A stretch of 64,000 bases of DNA from the NCBI RefSeq assembly GCF_014217335.1, contig NZ_CP060092.1, positions 3,613,501 through 3,677,500 on the forward strand, read 5' to 3'. Made by a program: the position numbers and the translations under genes. The notes below the pieces were generated by a model. That model searched no databases and was not told the origin of the DNA. It saw only the letters and a program-made list of their open reading frames with translations. Origin of the DNA: Teredinibacter purpureus (lineage in GTDB: Bacteria; Pseudomonadota; Gammaproteobacteria; Pseudomonadales; Cellvibrionaceae). Positions 48,957 through 57,740 of the stretch are shown piece by piece (the first letter of the stretch is position 1; the number at the start of each line of letters is the position of its first letter).

Positions 48957-50855
48957 ATGATTCAACTGCAGAAAGTCAGCCTTCAACTGGGCCAAAAGTT
49001 CTTACTCGACAATACCGACCTAACAATTTTCCCCGGTCAAAAATGGGGCGTTGTCGGTGCTAATGGCAGCGGTAAATCCACACTATTTAAACTACTGCTC
49101 CGTGAGCTAGCAGAAGACGCCGGCAATATTCAAATACCTTCCGAATGGCAGTTAGCGCATATGGCGCAAGAAATATTAGCGACCGACCGCAAAGCCATCG
49201 ACTATATTATTGATGGCGACCGCCCCCTGCGCAAACTTGAATCTGATATTGAAAACAGCGTACACGACGGAGCAAAGCTCGCCCAACTCTACCAGCAACT
49301 CGAAATAATCGATGGCTACACGGCTAACACACGTGCCGAACGACTGCTTCACGGGCTAGGATTTAAAACCGAAGACAGCCAGAAAACCGTTAAGGATTTT
49401 TCCGGTGGCTGGCGAATTCGGTTAAACCTCGCGCGCGCATTAATGTGTCGCTCAGACTTATTACTGCTAGACGAACCAACCAACCACTTAGACCTAGATG
49501 CCACACTATGGCTGGAGCAGTGGCTTAAAAACTATAAGGGCACACTACTGATCATTTCACACGATCGTGATTTTCTCGACAATCTCGCAGACAGCATTGT
49601 GCATATCGAACACCAAAAGCTAAACACCTACACCGGTAACTACTCATCCTTCGAACGACAGCGCTCCGAAAGGCTCGCCCAACAATCCGCCGAGTTTGAA
49701 AAACAGCAAGTCCGCATCGCCGAAATTGAAAACTTTGTGCGGCGTTTCCGCGCCAAGGCTACCAAAGCCAAGCAGGCACAAAGCCGCCTTAAAGAGCTGG
49801 AGCGCATGGAGAAAATAGCGCCGGCGCATGTTGACTCGCCGTTTTCATTTAGCTTCCCAACACCCGACAAGCTTCCACAAACAATGCTCACGCTCGACCG
49901 CGTAAACATTGGCTACGAATCCAACACCATCGTAAACAATGTGGAACTCAGCCTTCTCGCCAGCAGCCGTATAGGACTACTGGGCCACAATGGAGCAGGC
50001 AAAAGCTCTTTAATGAAAACCCTTGCGGGCGCGTTACCGCCCATAGCCGGCACGATACATGAGGGCACACACTTAAAATGCGGGTACTTTGCACAACACC
50101 AGCTAGAGGCCTTAGATTTACACGCGTCCTCCGCGCTGCACCTCCAGCGCCTAACACCCAAGGCAAGCGAACAGGAAATCCGCAATTTTCTTGGCGGTTT
50201 TGGCTTTCAGGGCGATAGAGCATTTGAGGTTATCGAACATTTCTCTGGAGGAGAAAAAGCCAGGCTCGCGCTCGCCGTACTGGCATGGCAAAAACCCAAC
50301 CTATTATTGCTCGACGAACCCACCAACCACCTCGATTTAGACATGAGGCACGCCTTAACACTCGCCCTACAAGCTTGGGAAGGCGGCCTAGTTATCGTAT
50401 CGCACGACCGCCACCTGCTACGCACCACCGTAGATGATTTTATATTGGTCGACCAAGGTAAAGCGGCCAACTTCGATGGAACGCTCGACGATTACCAGCA
50501 ATGGCTACTGAATAACGATCGAGAAGAACCCTCTAATGAAGAAGCAACACACAGCATTTCATCAAAACAAGAGAAAAAAGAACTTAGGCAACAACAGGCC
50601 GCCATTCGACAGCAACTCACGCCTTTCACGAAAAAGCTCAATCAACTCGAAAAAAAGCTAGCCAAAACTACTAAGGCATTGGCCGAGATTGAAACTCAAC
50701 TAGCCGACCCGGCGCTATACGCCGAAAAAAATAACCTGCTCGCCGAACTCCTCAAACAACAAGGCGAGCTTAAAAAAGAAGAAGAAAATATTGAAACCGA
50801 ATGGATGACGATAAGTGAAGAAAAAGAAAACTTAGAAACAACACTCGGACTCTAG
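48957..50855 (+). CDS. yheS: ABC-F ATPase YheS
   Basis: A 632-residue ABC-F protein. Two ABC cassettes have Walker A GANGSGKST and GHNGAGKSS, signatures FSGGW and FSGGE, and Walker B LLLDEPTNHLDLD in both. A linker (RFRAKATKAKQAQSRLKELERM) lies between them and a C-terminal coiled coil of about 90 residues ends the protein. The first cassette begins IQLQKVSLQLGQKFLLDN, like YheS. It probably acts on stalled ribosomes. It is paralogous to Uup in the same window. A shared terminator lies 54 bp after it. Confidence 0.93.
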   Translation: MIQLQKVSLQLGQKFLLDNTDLTIFPGQKWGVVGANGSGKSTLFKLLLRELAEDAGNIQIPSEWQLAHMAQEILATDRKAIDYIIDGDRPLRKLESDIENSVHDGAKLAQLYQQLEIIDGYTANTRAERLLHGLGFKTEDSQKTVKDFSGGWRIRLNLARALMCRSDLLLLDEPTNHLDLDATLWLEQWLKNYKGTLLIISHDRDFLDNLADSIVHIEHQKLNTYTGNYSSFERQRSERLAQQSAEFEKQQVRIAEIENFVRRFRAKATKAKQAQSRLKELERMEKIAPAHVDSPFSFSFPTPDKLPQTMLTLDRVNIGYESNTIVNNVELSLLASSRIGLLGHNGAGKSSLMKTLAGALPPIAGTIHEGTHLKCGYFAQHQLEALDLHASSALHLQRLTPKASEQEIRNFLGGFGFQGDRAFEVIEHFSGGEKARLALAVLAWQKPNLLLLDEPTNHLDLDMRHALTLALQAWEGGLVIVSHDRHLLRTTVDDFILVDQGKAANFDGTLDDYQQWLLNNDREEPSNEEATHSISSKQEKKELRQQQAAIRQQLTPFTKKLNQLEKKLAKTTKALAEIETQLADPALYAEKNNLLAELLKQQGELKKEEENIETEWMTISEEKENLETTLGL

Positions 50856-50902
50856 CGCAACATACTGCCGAATACCTGCATTCAAACCATAACAACAGAC
50901 AT

Positions 50903-50938
50903 AAAAAAACCCGAGGCCGCGAAGCCTCGGGTTTTTTT
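50903..50938. terminator. Bidirectional terminator between yheS and the GH5 cellulase gene
   Basis: An inverted repeat CCCGAGGC / GCCTCGGG with a 6-nt loop at 50910-50931, flanked by an A run before and a T run after. It can end yheS on the plus strand and the cellulase gene on the minus strand. Confidence 0.9.
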
Positions 50939-50975
50939 ATGTTAAGAGAGGAAACCCTCCCTTAGAGCGTTGCCA

Positions 50976-53195
50976 TTAGTCCCAAAGAACATCCAACAAG
51001 CTCCACTTAGTTTCGTCGAAACCAAGCCAAGTTCCCCATCCGCCAGAATTATCGGTTGGGTGATAAGCGTGCTCATACAAGCCACCAGTGTCGCCAGACT
51101 CTGGGTTAATTGACCAGTAACATGCTTCGATATTACGCTCAGCCATGTAACCGATAAACTCTTGCTGCCACTGCTGATCTGGGCTATCTGTGATGTGGCT
51201 CCAACGATCCATATCACGTTCGCTAGATCCGTCTGGCCAGTTCAAGTGTCCACCAAACTCACCAACAACAATCGCGTAACCTTGATCTTTCAGGTAACCG
51301 AAATGCTCTTCCCAACCTGGGCGCAACGTTTCACCGTCAATCACAATAGCACAACCAGCATCGCCAGCTTCGTCACCTTCAAGACCTTCACATGCTGGAT
51401 CAGCTGGATCCATAAACATACGCTGTACGAATACAGATGGGCCGTAGGTGTGAGGAGAGTAAACAATCTGAGACTTAGGTACGTCTGGAATGTTGTCGCC
51501 AGCTTCAAATAAGTTCTCACCCCAGTTCGGGTTACTGAACTCGTCACCGTGTGGAACAGGTGTCTTAGAGTCTGGAGTTCCATCCTGAGCACCAGCGTTA
51601 GCTGAAATACCCTGAACGAAGATCAACAAGTTAGGGTTAACTTCGTTGATTGCTTGATAAGCTTGCTCAGTCAAGGTTTTCCACTCTTCCCAAGTGTAAT
51701 CCCATGGCTCGTTGAAAATATCGATACCAATGATGTTATCAACATTTAACTGCGTAGATAAACCAGCAAGTTCACGCAAGTTATCAAGCCAAATTTGAGT
51801 ATTGTAAGCCTGAATATCCGTTACTGTATCGGGGTTACCGCTAGCAGCACAAGACCACTCTTCACGAGTAAAGTCATAGTTATCGCGATCAGCATCCGCA
51901 TACGGAGGACGTGCATCTATACGGCCCGCACGCCAGCCAACGTAGTTTGAACAAGAGTGAACATCGAGCATTACTTCAAGATTGTTCTCATCAGCTTGAA
52001 CAATGAAATCTTCCATTGCTTGACGAGCATTATCTTGACGAACAGATTCGTGGTTCTTCAGAACGCTGCCAGTACCCTGTGAATCACTTGGATCCAAAGT
52101 CTGAGGTACAACAGGGAAACGAATCACGTTAATACCGCGCTCAGTAATTTCGTCCATAGTCTGCTGAATATCACGTGAATGATCATCGGCCCAAGACATG
52201 TTACCTACGTACAATTCCATAGGTGCTCCGCCTGGGTTAGTGTCATCATCATTTGGCTCATGACGACCCTCTAGACCAAACCAGCTACCACACTGAACAG
52301 GGAATACTTCACCGTTCTTAGTGATCTGGCCACTGTCGTTTACACGGAACAAAGCATTATCACCAGGTTCGCCAGAAGGAGTAGCCGTTGGCACTGGAGT
52401 AGGCTCGCCGCTTGGCGTAGACGTTGGCTCAGCAGTTGGTACTGCAGTAGGCTCTGGAGTGCCACCACAATCTGACACTACACCACCTGAACCGCCGTTT
52501 TGGCTTTCACAGGTGCTACGACCAATACAGCTAGCGTTATTTTCCCAGCCCCATCCAGTTGAGTTTTCACAAATAGGATAAGTGCTTTCGCTATACCACT
52601 GACAAACTTCAACACACTGACCTGGATCATTAGTGGGCACAGCAGTCGGCTCAGCAGTCGGCTCAGCAGTCGGCTCAGCAGTTGGCTCAGCAGTCGGCTC
52701 AGCAGTCGGCTCAGCAGTTGGCTCAGCAGTTGGCTCAGCAGTTGGCTCAGCAGTTGGCTCAGCAGTTGGCTCAGCAGTTGGCTCAGCAGTTGGCTCAGCA
52801 GTTGGCTCAGCAGTTGGCGAAACGCCATCAGCAGAACAACCTAAAACAGAAATGCTTCCGTTAGAGCTACCCTGAAAACCGAAGCTTACAGTTTGCCCAT
52901 CACCTAAATTACCGTTCCAGCTAATATTGGATGCAGAAAGAGTATTGCCTGAAGCGCTTAAATCGGCATTCCAGCTATTAGTTACTTGCGGAGCCGCATC
53001 AAATTCTACATTGATTGCCCAGCTGCTTACAGAAGAACCAGTATTGGTTACTTCAACGTTAGCCTGGTAACCACTTGTCCACTGATTAAGATAAGTTACT
53101 TCACACGAAATATCAGCAAGAGCCAATGGCGACATAACTACCGCCAGCGCGGCGCTGGCCGTTCGCAAAGGTCTAAATAGATTATTTATTTTCAT
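50976..53195 (-). CDS. Secreted cellulase: CBM2 - (PTAE)14 linker - CBM10 - PT linker - GH5
   Basis: A 739-residue extracellular endoglucanase-like protein. Order: signal peptide (1-27), CBM2 (28-126), a PTAE tetrapeptide repeated 14 times (127-182), CBM10 (about 194-245, CQWY...GWGWENNASCIGRSTC), a Pro/Thr linker, then GH5 (about 281-739). The acid/base is E496 in GIDIFNEPWDYTW and the nucleophile is E646 in VVGEFGG. Aromatic and Cys residues of the CBMs are conserved. The longer frame to 53234 is not the start; ATG 53195 follows AAGGACGAAAA. It hydrolyses cellulose or related beta-glucan. It is a close paralogue of the gene beginning at 56167. Confidence 0.95.
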   Translation of the reverse strand: MKINNLFRPLRTASAALAVVMSPLALADISCEVTYLNQWTSGYQANVEVTNTGSSVSSWAINVEFDAAPQVTNSWNADLSASGNTLSASNISWNGNLGDGQTVSFGFQGSSNGSISVLGCSADGVSPTAEPTAEPTAEPTAEPTAEPTAEPTAEPTAEPTAEPTAEPTAEPTAEPTAEPTAEPTAVPTNDPGQCVEVCQWYSESTYPICENSTGWGWENNASCIGRSTCESQNGGSGGVVSDCGGTPEPTAVPTAEPTSTPSGEPTPVPTATPSGEPGDNALFRVNDSGQITKNGEVFPVQCGSWFGLEGRHEPNDDDTNPGGAPMELYVGNMSWADDHSRDIQQTMDEITERGINVIRFPVVPQTLDPSDSQGTGSVLKNHESVRQDNARQAMEDFIVQADENNLEVMLDVHSCSNYVGWRAGRIDARPPYADADRDNYDFTREEWSCAASGNPDTVTDIQAYNTQIWLDNLRELAGLSTQLNVDNIIGIDIFNEPWDYTWEEWKTLTEQAYQAINEVNPNLLIFVQGISANAGAQDGTPDSKTPVPHGDEFSNPNWGENLFEAGDNIPDVPKSQIVYSPHTYGPSVFVQRMFMDPADPACEGLEGDEAGDAGCAIVIDGETLRPGWEEHFGYLKDQGYAIVVGEFGGHLNWPDGSSERDMDRWSHITDSPDQQWQQEFIGYMAERNIEACYWSINPESGDTGGLYEHAYHPTDNSGGWGTWLGFDETKWSLLDVLWD
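52647..52814 (-). repeat. 12-bp tandem repeat, 14 copies, coding for PTAE linker
   Basis: Fourteen copies of a 12-nt unit (GGCTCAGCAGT plus one variable base on the plus strand) encode 14 PTAE tetrapeptides. The variable base is C in copies 1-3, 5 and 6 and T in the others, counted on the plus strand, so the copies fall into two sets. Because the repeat length is a multiple of 3, gain or loss of units keeps the frame and only changes linker length. Confidence 0.97.
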
Positions 53196-53240
53196 TTTTC
53201 GTCCTTCAAGGGTTCGAATGATTGTTTTTCGCAAAACACA
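53196..53240 (-). promoter_or_regulatory. Conserved leader and ribosome site of the first cellulase gene
   Basis: The 45 bp before ATG 53195 (minus-strand end AAGGACGAAAA then ATG) align nearly base for base with 56168-56212 before the second cellulase gene. Both have a common TCGAATGATT on the plus strand and the same GGACGAAAA before ATG. This is the likely ribosome site and 5' leader; further regulatory content is inferred. Confidence 0.7.
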
Positions 53241-53943
53241 ATACCCACTGGAATCATATTGATCGGGATGATTTGTAGCTTTTGATAAGCAGCAAAAAAC
53301 TGATAAATTTTTACCGCATCAATAGCATCGGCCGACTTCATAGGTCTAAGCCATAAAAAAACAACATTGAAATTTCTTTTTTATTACAAACCGATTTCCA
53401 AGATTATTATTATTAGGAAATTATTGGTATTTGCTTGCCGAAAAATGAGAGCATAAAAACCTGAACTTTTGGCTTACATTTATATTCACCTCATGCAATG
53501 CCACAGAACAGATTACGGCTGACCGATTTATTATTTTATTCGGCTCACACCTCTCACTGGCAACAAATATGTTAACCGAATCAAATAGGGGGTGGTAGAA
53601 ATTGATGGCGGAAAAAGGACTAAATACACAGAAGATTGTTATGATATATGCTACTTATTCTATTAAAGTATTAACTGCATGTATTTTTACTTTGTTTGAT
53701 TATTAGGTGACACCTATTACGCTATTTTTTAGGTATACAGCTAAGTGATGTGAAAATTAATAAAAGTGTGGACAACGTTTTTACCCCCTAATACTTTAAG
53801 CGTAAGGGAAGCTTTTTATCAGACAATACGAAAAAGAACTGGGACGCCAGAAATATACGTTATGGACAAACCGCTAACCCTAAAGTGCTACAGGCAAAAA
53901 ACATAACAAAGCCAAACCTCCATTACGAGGCTTGACTTTACAG
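53241..53943. other. AT-rich intergenic region upstream of the first cellulase gene
   Basis: About 700 bp without a plausible gene. It is AT-rich with poly-ATT near 53404-53415 and holds the 16-bp block AATATGTTAACCGAAT at 53566-53581, which recurs upstream of the second cellulase gene. Its distal end approaches the terminator of the second gene. It probably contains the promoter of the first gene. Confidence 0.55.
53566..53581 (-). promoter_or_regulatory. Shared 16-bp block upstream of the first cellulase gene
   Basis: Plus-strand AATATGTTAACCGAAT, 371 bp before ATG 53195. The same block with one mismatch (C to G) is at 56532-56547, 365 bp before the second cellulase start. The near-equal distance suggests a common operator or a relic of the duplication. 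The centre GTTAAC is a palindrome. Confidence 0.4.
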
Positions 53944-53984
53944 AAAAAACACCAACCGCTTAACGTGTTAAGCAGTGGGTGTTT
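53944..53984 (-). terminator. Rho-independent terminator of the second cellulase gene
   Basis: An imperfect inverted repeat: inner stem GCTTAA / TTAAGC with a 4-nt loop, outer stem AAACACC / GGTGTTT, with two mismatched positions between. On the minus strand it is followed by a run of T. It starts just after the stop at 53990. Confidence 0.8.
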
Positions 53985-53989
53985 GACCG

Positions 53990-56167
53990 CTATAGCATAT
54001 CGAGCAAGCTCCACTTGCGCTCATCGAAGCCGCCCCACTCGCCCCATCCAGACTCATTGTCACGAGGATCATAGGCATGCTCATATAGCCCACCAGTATC
54101 GCCTGACTCTGGGTTAATCGACCAGTAACAGCTCTGAATGTTTTTACGCGACATATAGTTCACAAAAGCATTCTGCCACTCTTGGTCAATCCCTGGAGAG
54201 ATATGATCCCAACGGTCTTGATCACGGATGCTAGCCTTATTTGGCCAATCCATATTGCCACCCCACTCACCTACGACCATGGCATAACCCATATCGCGCA
54301 GATAACCAAAGTGCTCTTCCCAGCCCTGCTCAAGAAGATCGGCGTTTATCACAATACTACAGCCGTTATCGCCAGCTTCATCACCTTCCAAACCTTCACA
54401 CTCGGGCTCGGACGGATCCATAAACATACGCTGAACAAACACTGAAGGCCCGTAAGTATGTGGAGAGAACACTAGCTGCTCTTTAGGGATATCGATTGGG
54501 TTATCGCCGGCTTCAAATAAGTTTTCGCCCCAGTTAGGGTTAGAAAACTCTTCACCATGCGGCACGTCAATCTTATCATCTGGATTACCATCCTGGTTTC
54601 CAGCAGATGCGGATATACCCTGAACAAATAGAAGAATATTAGGGTTCACACCGTTAATCGCTTGGTACGCATTTTCCGTTAGCGTCTTCCACTCATCCCA
54701 CGTGTAATCCCAAGGCTCGTTGAAAATATCGATACCAATAATATTATCAACACCTAACTCTTCCGATAAACCGGCTAGCTCGCGCAACGTATCCAACCAA
54801 GCCGCTTCACCATAAGCCTGTGCATTCGTCACAGAACTAGGGTTACCACTTGCAGCACAAGAGGAATCTTCGCGAACGAAGTCATAGTTATCACGATCAG
54901 CATCCACATACGGAGGACGAGCATCCAAACGACCGGCTCTCCACCCTACGTAGTTAGAGCAAGAGTGGATATCAAGCATAATTTCAATGCCATTCTCGTC
55001 CGCCTGAATAATAAACTCTTCCATTGCTAGTCGAGCATTATCCACGAGAACCGATTCATGATTCTTTAAGGCATCACCGGAGCCTTGAGGATCATTAGGA
55101 TCAAGTGTTTGCGGTGCAATCGGGAAGCGTACAACGTTAATACCGCGCGCCGTAATCTCATCCATTGTTTGCTGGATAGTACGAGAGTTATCGTCTGCCC
55201 AAAAGGTGTTACCCACATAGAGTTCCATTGGGGCGCCACTTGGGTTCGTCTCATCATCTGAAGGCTCATGACGACCCTCTAAACCAAACCAGCTACCACA
55301 CTGAACAGGGAAAATTTCTCCGTTCTTTGTAATATTGCCGGAATCATCCACACGGAATAGCGCATTACCACCAGCCGTTGACGACGAGCTTGAACTCGTT
55401 GAGCTGCTTGTTGAACTGCTCGTGGAGCTACTAGTAGAACTAGAAGAACTACTCGTAGAGGAGCTAGTAGAGCTAGACGTACTGCTAGAGCTGCTTGGGC
55501 AAGACGAGATTATTCCGCCTTCCGTACCGCCCTGTCCCTCACAGGTAGAGCGACCTATACAGCTACTATTGTTTTCCCAGCCCCAACCACTATCTTGATT
55601 TTGACACAAAGGCCATTCGCCATCGCCATACCACTGACAAGACTCTTCACCAGAACACTGGCTGCTTGACGAGGAGCTCGATACACTAGAACTTGACGAA
55701 CTAGACACGCTAGAACTTGACGAACTAGACACGCTAGAGCTAGATGAACTAGAGACACTTGAGCTAGACGAGCTGCTAGAAGAACTAGAACCCGTTGAGT
55801 CGCCCACGCAACCAGGAATGGACAGGTTACCGTTACCGCCCCCTTGGAACCCAAAACTAGCTGACTGGCCGTCACCCAAACTACCGTTCCAACTTATATT
55901 CGTCGCAGTAACAGTGTTACCAGACGTGCTTAGGTTAGCATTCCAGCTATTACTCACTTGAGGTGAAGCATCAAAATTAAGGGCAATACTCCAACTACTC
56001 ACGGATGAACCGCTATTCGTAACAGTAACATTCGCCTGATAGCCACTACTCCACTGATTAAAATAGGTGACTTCACACGAAACATCTGCAAGCACACTCG
56101 GCGACAAAATAAACGCCAATGCAGCACTTGCCGTTCGCAAGGGTTTAAACAGGTTTGTTATTTTCAT
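53990..56167 (-). CDS. Secreted cellulase: CBM2 - poly-Ser linker - CBM10 - Ser/Thr linker - GH5
   Basis: A 725-residue paralogue of the 50976-53195 gene with the same order: signal peptide (1-27, nearly identical), CBM2 (about 28-123), a Ser-rich linker with SSSSSSSV units, CBM10 (CQWYGDGEWPLCQNQDSGWG and on), a second SSST-type linker, and GH5 (about 270-725). Acid/base E484 lies in GIDIFNEPWDYTW and nucleophile E634 in VVGEWGG. Long stretches of the catalytic domain are near identical to the first paralogue, whereas both linkers are unrelated in sequence. ATG 56167 follows GAGGACGAAAA. Confidence 0.95.
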   Translation of the reverse strand: MKITNLFKPLRTASAALAFILSPSVLADVSCEVTYFNQWSSGYQANVTVTNSGSSVSSWSIALNFDASPQVSNSWNANLSTSGNTVTATNISWNGSLGDGQSASFGFQGGGNGNLSIPGCVGDSTGSSSSSSSSSSSVSSSSSSSVSSSSSSSVSSSSSSSVSSSSSSSQCSGEESCQWYGDGEWPLCQNQDSGWGWENNSSCIGRSTCEGQGGTEGGIISSCPSSSSSTSSSTSSSTSSSSSSTSSSTSSSTSSSTSSSSSSTAGGNALFRVDDSGNITKNGEIFPVQCGSWFGLEGRHEPSDDETNPSGAPMELYVGNTFWADDNSRTIQQTMDEITARGINVVRFPIAPQTLDPNDPQGSGDALKNHESVLVDNARLAMEEFIIQADENGIEIMLDIHSCSNYVGWRAGRLDARPPYVDADRDNYDFVREDSSCAASGNPSSVTNAQAYGEAAWLDTLRELAGLSEELGVDNIIGIDIFNEPWDYTWDEWKTLTENAYQAINGVNPNILLFVQGISASAGNQDGNPDDKIDVPHGEEFSNPNWGENLFEAGDNPIDIPKEQLVFSPHTYGPSVFVQRMFMDPSEPECEGLEGDEAGDNGCSIVINADLLEQGWEEHFGYLRDMGYAMVVGEWGGNMDWPNKASIRDQDRWDHISPGIDQEWQNAFVNYMSRKNIQSCYWSINPESGDTGGLYEHAYDPRDNESGWGEWGGFDERKWSLLDML
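55691..55738 (-). repeat. Two perfect 24-bp tandem repeats in the poly-Ser linker
   Basis: Two adjacent identical 24-bp units (55691-55714 and 55715-55738) code for Ser-Val octads of the first linker of the second cellulase gene. A further degenerate copy precedes them. Copy-number change would stay in frame, so linker length may vary between strains. Confidence 0.9.
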
Positions 56168-56212
56168 TTTTCGTCCTCTGAGGGTATCGAATGATTATTT
56201 TCGAAAACATGA
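56168..56212 (-). promoter_or_regulatory. Conserved leader and ribosome site of the second cellulase gene
   Basis: These bases align with 53196-53240 before the first cellulase gene with few differences. They include GAGGACGAAAA before ATG 56167 and the common TCGAATGATT on the plus strand. The pair shows that the 5' leader was duplicated together with the coding region, or is under selection. Confidence 0.7.
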
Positions 56213-56810
56213 TATTAATGATTAGATCCACTATGGAACTTGAATAAAGAACCGGAATTTGAACAAGTAAAAGAACGCTTCTCAAGCCGGCCCGCAGAAC
56301 CAGCCTTTTGACTAAAACCTACAAAGCAAGGAAGCAACACACTTACCACGCTCAGCAATCAAACGGCATCCATTTTATTTTTATTAGATGGATTTAAAGG
56401 GGCTCACACGCTGAAAACAAAAAGAGGGGAAATAAAAAACAAAAATTATTGTTATTATTAATTTGCAAATCAAAATTTTTAGACTAGCGAAATTTCGACT
56501 TATTTTACAAACCCTTCCCTAAACAGCGTCGAATATGTTAACGGAATTACAAAGCCTTCGATATGAATTCGAGTGCCAAATCAGCACCTACAACACCAGT
56601 TTATGACGCAATTCTTCTGCTTATTGGCAAAAGAAATTACGGAAATATATTAATATTATAAATTCTGATTTTACAATGGCGCTCATTACGAAAGGTATCC
56701 TCTACCATTAGATAAGCTTAAGCGGGAATGACAATAAATAATGCGGGAAGCGATGCCCAACCATCATCAGGCACAACCAAATAGACATTTAACAAACCAA
56801 ACTGACATAC
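56213..56810. other. AT-rich intergenic region upstream of the second cellulase gene
   Basis: About 600 bp without a plausible gene. It carries AT-rich blocks near 56440-56475, a GGCTCACAC string at 56400-56408 that also occurs near 53542, and the 16-bp block AATATGTTAACGGAAT at 56532-56547. It presumably holds the promoter of the second cellulase gene. I found no tRNA or small RNA pattern. Confidence 0.5.
56532..56547 (-). promoter_or_regulatory. Shared 16-bp block upstream of the second cellulase gene
   Basis: Plus-strand AATATGTTAACGGAAT, 365 bp before ATG 56167, matching 53566-53581 at 15 of 16 positions. See the companion entry; function is not established. Confidence 0.4.
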
Positions 56811-56836
56811 AAAAATGCCGGCTAGACGCCGGCATT
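56811..56836 (-). terminator. Rho-independent terminator of the ExoP-C-like gene
   Basis: A perfect inverted repeat AATGCCGGC / GCCGGCATT with a 5-nt loop at 56814-56836. On the minus strand it is followed by TTTTT. It lies just after the stop at 56867. Confidence 0.88.
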
Positions 56837-56866
56837 CACGAAACACTTAACATGACGACTTTATAC

Positions 56867-57529
56867 CTATTCAGCACACCCCTGTTCGCCCTCAGGCAAC
56901 CGCTCTATTCGTATATTAGCAATGCTTAGGGTCATCTTCCCCTCCGTTGAGATGGAAAGAGGTGAGCTTATCTTTGACAAGTCGAAATCATCGCTCTTAA
57001 AACAATTTAATGGAATAGGCATAGAAAACCATTTCTTCTTCGGAGATTTCCGTAAAGTTGCACCAATCTCAAATTCAGCTCTACAAGGATACCCGCAATC
57101 CATACCAACGCTCACCGCTTTACTAGGTGTTTTATCAATTTTCAGGTCAAATACAATTGCTGCTGCATTTTCTACGGCCGAAAGATTAATAGCCTTTCCC
57201 GAAACTGAAAACTATCCTTTTTTCTTCGTACGATTCCAAATAACTTGCACGGCATCATCATCTCGGACATACGCCGTCGGTAACACCTCGACCTTTCCAC
57301 CCTTAGACTTCGCCTTAAAATCAATGGCCTTTTCGCCCGACCAATCTGCTGGGTCCGAAACAGACAATCCCCACTCACCCATCATACTGCCATTCACGTA
57401 ATAGAAAAAATTCGGGTTCAAAGCTGTCTGCGCATTCACCGAGTGGGGCAATACCAACATCAGGATGCCCACCCAAAAGCTTAAGCGAACACTCCCAACC
57501 ACACGCTGCATAATGGTAGTACTTTTCAT
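56867..57529 (-). pseudogene. Secreted ExoP-C-like galactose-binding-type domain protein, interrupted by an in-frame TAG
   Basis: A single frame runs from ATG 57529 (AAGGTG upstream) to the stop at 56867, broken by one TAG at 57212-57214. Before it are a signal peptide (ending near HSVNA) and NPNFFYYVNGSMMGEWGL; after it the same frame continues FSVSGKAINLSAVENAAAI, then MDCGYPCRAEFEIG and PIPLNCFKSDDFDLS, ending in SIANIRIERL. The CGYPC and W-F-S-x-P-I-P-L-x-C-F pattern is that of the C-terminal ExoP_C domain of GH3 beta-glucanases, here without a GH3 domain. It could be a nonsense-mutated gene, a readthrough case or a sequence error. It lies upstream of the cellulases on the same strand. 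Confidence 0.72.
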
Positions 57530-57740
57530 ATTATTCACCTTTAAATTTTTCTATTGATAAACCAGACTAATGACGTCATAACCCACCAATTACACGACAA
57601 TAAAATGCTTTTTTCAAGCAATCAAAGCCTGCACAACCAATAAAACCAGAATAGCGAGCCATTCATTGAGTAAGCAAATTTGGGTATAGCGACCGGCGCG
57701 CCCGTTCTGTAACCCAGAGCGGGCAATAAACGATAAACCA

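Noticed and set aside
52647..52814. Possible CRISPR array
   Set aside because: The 12-bp units are contiguous without spacers and encode a protein linker in frame.
52633..52875. Plus-strand open frames with AVGS- or AQQ-type repeats opposite the cellulase linker
   Set aside because: They exist only because the 12-bp repeat has no stop in any frame. The minus-strand gene explains the DNA.
53204..53216. tRNA T-loop-like GGGTTCGAATG
   Set aside because: No cloverleaf can be built around it. It is part of the duplicated cellulase leader.
57172..57378. Alternate-frame ORF reading KKDSFQFRERLLIFRP through the Lys run
   Set aside because: It might suggest a frameshift, but this frame stops quickly and the ExoP-C-like sequence continues in the original frame after the TAG.
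56922..57401. 159-residue plus-strand ORF opposite the ExoP-C-like gene
   Set aside because: The interrupted minus-strand frame has a signal peptide, domain motifs, ribosome site and terminator; the plus-strand ORF has none.
57700..57724. Hairpin after the GNAT gene
   Set aside because: The stem is good but no T run follows on the minus strand, so it is not called as a terminator.
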